Part shown: one piece after another, positions 62,880-64,000 of the stretch
How positions within the stretch are numbered: position 1 is the stretch's first letter
Layout: every line of letters starts with the position of its first letter
NCBI GenBank assembly: GCA_028023455.1
Contig: JAQFVV010012671.1
Location: 64,001-128,000 of the forward strand
Origin: Epiperipatus broadwayi
Taxonomy: Eukaryota > Onychophora > Udeonychophora > Euonychophora > Peripatidae
DNA: 64,000 nt
Direction: 5' to 3'
Notes under the pieces: model-generated
Databases searched by the model: none
Told to the model about the DNA's origin: nothing
What the model saw: only the letters and a program-made list of their open reading frames with translations
Position numbers and translations under genes: made by a program

Positions 62880-63210
62880 AAGATGATCAGGAATCCTAAT
62901 TCTTGAAACATTAGCAACTCTCTCCATATGATAGTGCCAATCAATGTAAGCCATGTTAATCACTGGATGCTAAAAGATTTGTGCATCAAAATCCCTATCT
63001 AGTGCCCACTAATCCAATATCCCCAGACTAGTTTCTAGCTTAGACTTTCATCAGTTAGGAGTCTTAGCATTGAGAGCATTGCACTAAATCTTCAGATCCA
63101 ATGCAATCCTCAAACAGTATTTTTTACCTTTTTAGTTAACTTTAAAACTAAGAGCCTAAACTGAAAATACAATAATGTTATCAATCCAAGCTAATTCTTT
63201 TGTTTGTATA
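62880..63210 (-). mobile_element. Hammerhead element family H, copy v (minus-sense arm)
   Basis: Colinear with copy iv: ATAGTGCCA, AATCACTGGATGC, ATCCAATATCCCCAGACTAG, ending ACTGAAAATACAATAATG ... ATCCAAGC. A diverged tail-like stretch precedes it (AGATGATCAGGAATCC). It forms a long inverted repeat with 63421-63700. Confidence 0.7.
63020..63060 (-). ncRNA. Type I hammerhead ribozyme motif, copy v (intact core)
   Basis: On the minus strand: UCCUAA (63055-63060), CUGAUGA (63048-63054, consensus core intact), stem II AGU/GCU with loop CUAA, GAAA, helix III within ACUAGU, GUC, UGGGGA (63020-63025). Stem I has one mismatch (A against G). Compared with copies i and iv, stem II changed from GGC/GCC to AGU/GCU, keeping all three pairs. 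Confidence 0.7.
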
Positions 63211-63310
63211 ATCATACAGATCTGAACCCAGTTCAGTATTTATGCATTTTGGTGACTTTGGTTTCTTAATAATCATAATCGCCAACATTCTTTGACTAGG
63301 ATTGACATTA

Positions 63311-63763
63311 AACTACTAAAATATCACATAAACACCATTTCTTATGCTTCCACAATCAGTTAAAACAGTAGCAATTCTTTCCATACAATAGTGCCAGATC
63401 TATATGAATATACCAGTGAATTAGTTTGGATTGAAAACATTATTTTATTTTCAGTTTAGGCTCATAGCTTTATAGTTAACTGAAAATGTAAAAAGTGGCT
63501 GCTGAAAGGTTGCATTAAATCCAAAGATCTCTGTGCAATGCTCTCAAATTCAAGATTTCTTTCTCTGATGAAAACCATAAGCTAGAAACTAATCTGGGGA
63601 TATTGAGTGAATAGGCACTAGATAGGATTTTGATGCAGAAACCTTTTAGCATCCATTAATTACTATGGCTTGCAGTAAGTACTATTTCATAGAAAGAGTT
63701 ACAACTGTTTTAACAGATTGTGTAAGCATAAGAAATAATGGTCATGCAATGATGTTTTAGTAG
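63311..63763 (+). mobile_element. Hammerhead element family H, copy vi (tails at both ends)
   Basis: The left end (TTAAACTACTAAAATATCAC ... TTTCTTATGC ... GTTAAAACAG, 63311-63380) and the right end (... CTGTTTTAACAG ... GCATAAGAAAT ... TTTTAGTAGTTTAA, to 63763) are inverted copies over about 85 bp. This copy therefore shows the tail on both sides, unlike copy i. The body is plus-sense and includes a decayed hammerhead at 63559-63600 (CUGAUGA and GAAAC kept, GUC changed to AUC). Confidence 0.7.
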
Positions 63764-64000
63764 TTTAATCTTAATTATTGATTAGACTAATTTGGAGATG
63801 GCTTTAGTATTTAATATATAAAATTTCACAAAATCATCAATTGAATATAATTATTTGTTGTTACGTAGTCATTCGTTTACAAAGTTAATTGATGTTCAAG
63901 GAACAAAATCACACCACAAAAGATCAATTTGAATAATCTGACTGAAGGCCCCAAATGTTTAATCCATGAATCTTATATTATACAGAAATTACCATTAAAC
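63764..64000. other. Non-coding A+T-rich DNA to the window edge
   Basis: Nothing recognised. Confidence 0.4.

Noticed and set aside
1-64000. CRISPR arrays, bacterial operons, ribosomal RNA genes, riboswitches
   Set aside because: No regularly spaced repeats of that type, no operon-like coding, no rRNA. The window is clearly eukaryotic repeat-rich DNA.

Overview
The window is very A+T-rich eukaryotic DNA (about three quarters or more A+T by eye). It has large introns, many decayed transposable elements and almost no intact coding sequence. The mix of elements points to an invertebrate animal with a repeat-rich genome: RTE and L1/Tx1-type LINEs, Ty3/gypsy LTR elements, hAT, piggyBac and a TA-flanked DNA transposon, tRNA-derived SINEs, and small hammerhead-ribozyme elements. 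I cannot name the species.

Host genes. Three candidate exons lie on the minus strand at 52885-53040, 27725-27816 and 20050-20169. They have good splice signals and compatible phases and would encode part of a coiled-coil protein. If they belong together, the gene has introns of about 25 kb and 7.6 kb, and most mobile DNA in the middle of the window is intronic. One or two weaker exon candidates lie on the plus strand near 58.1-59.1 kb.

Layout. 1-4.3 kb: copies of a tRNA-headed foldback SINE, a decayed gag remnant, a short SINE and degenerate tandem repeats. 4.3-20 kb: mostly featureless A+T-rich DNA with two long hairpin insertions (12.2 and 13.9 kb) and a 1.27-kb TA-flanked transposon (17.0-18.2 kb). 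20-28 kb: terminal and middle exons, a dead hAT transposon and a hammerhead-bearing insertion. 28.1-35.4 kb: a gypsy-type element with 2.1-kb LTRs and only gag and protease. 37.8-50.1 kb: a second LTR element, on the minus strand, with LTRs of about 3.65 kb. A hAT element sits in its interior and several hairpin elements sit in its LTRs. 52-53 kb: a hairpin element and exon A. 54-57.5 kb: a dead L1/Tx1-like LINE hit twice by the hammerhead element. 57.6-62 kb: a tandem duplication, a piggyBac remnant and a dead RTE LINE. 62-63.8 kb: a foldback SINE and an inverted pair of hammerhead elements.

Most interesting signal. At least eight insertions belonging to several unrelated sequence families share one architecture: a direct repeat of 10-14 bp, usually a hairpin core, and a tail of about 40-50 bp present on one side only. 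Several are proven insertions because the partner LTR is an empty site. One family carries a type-I hammerhead ribozyme with the self-complementary helix-III sequence ACUAGU and a compensatory change in stem II. One-sided tails, variable 10-15 bp target duplications and hammerheads are known traits of Penelope-like elements, so these are probably non-autonomous Penelope-like derivatives. That assignment is inference.
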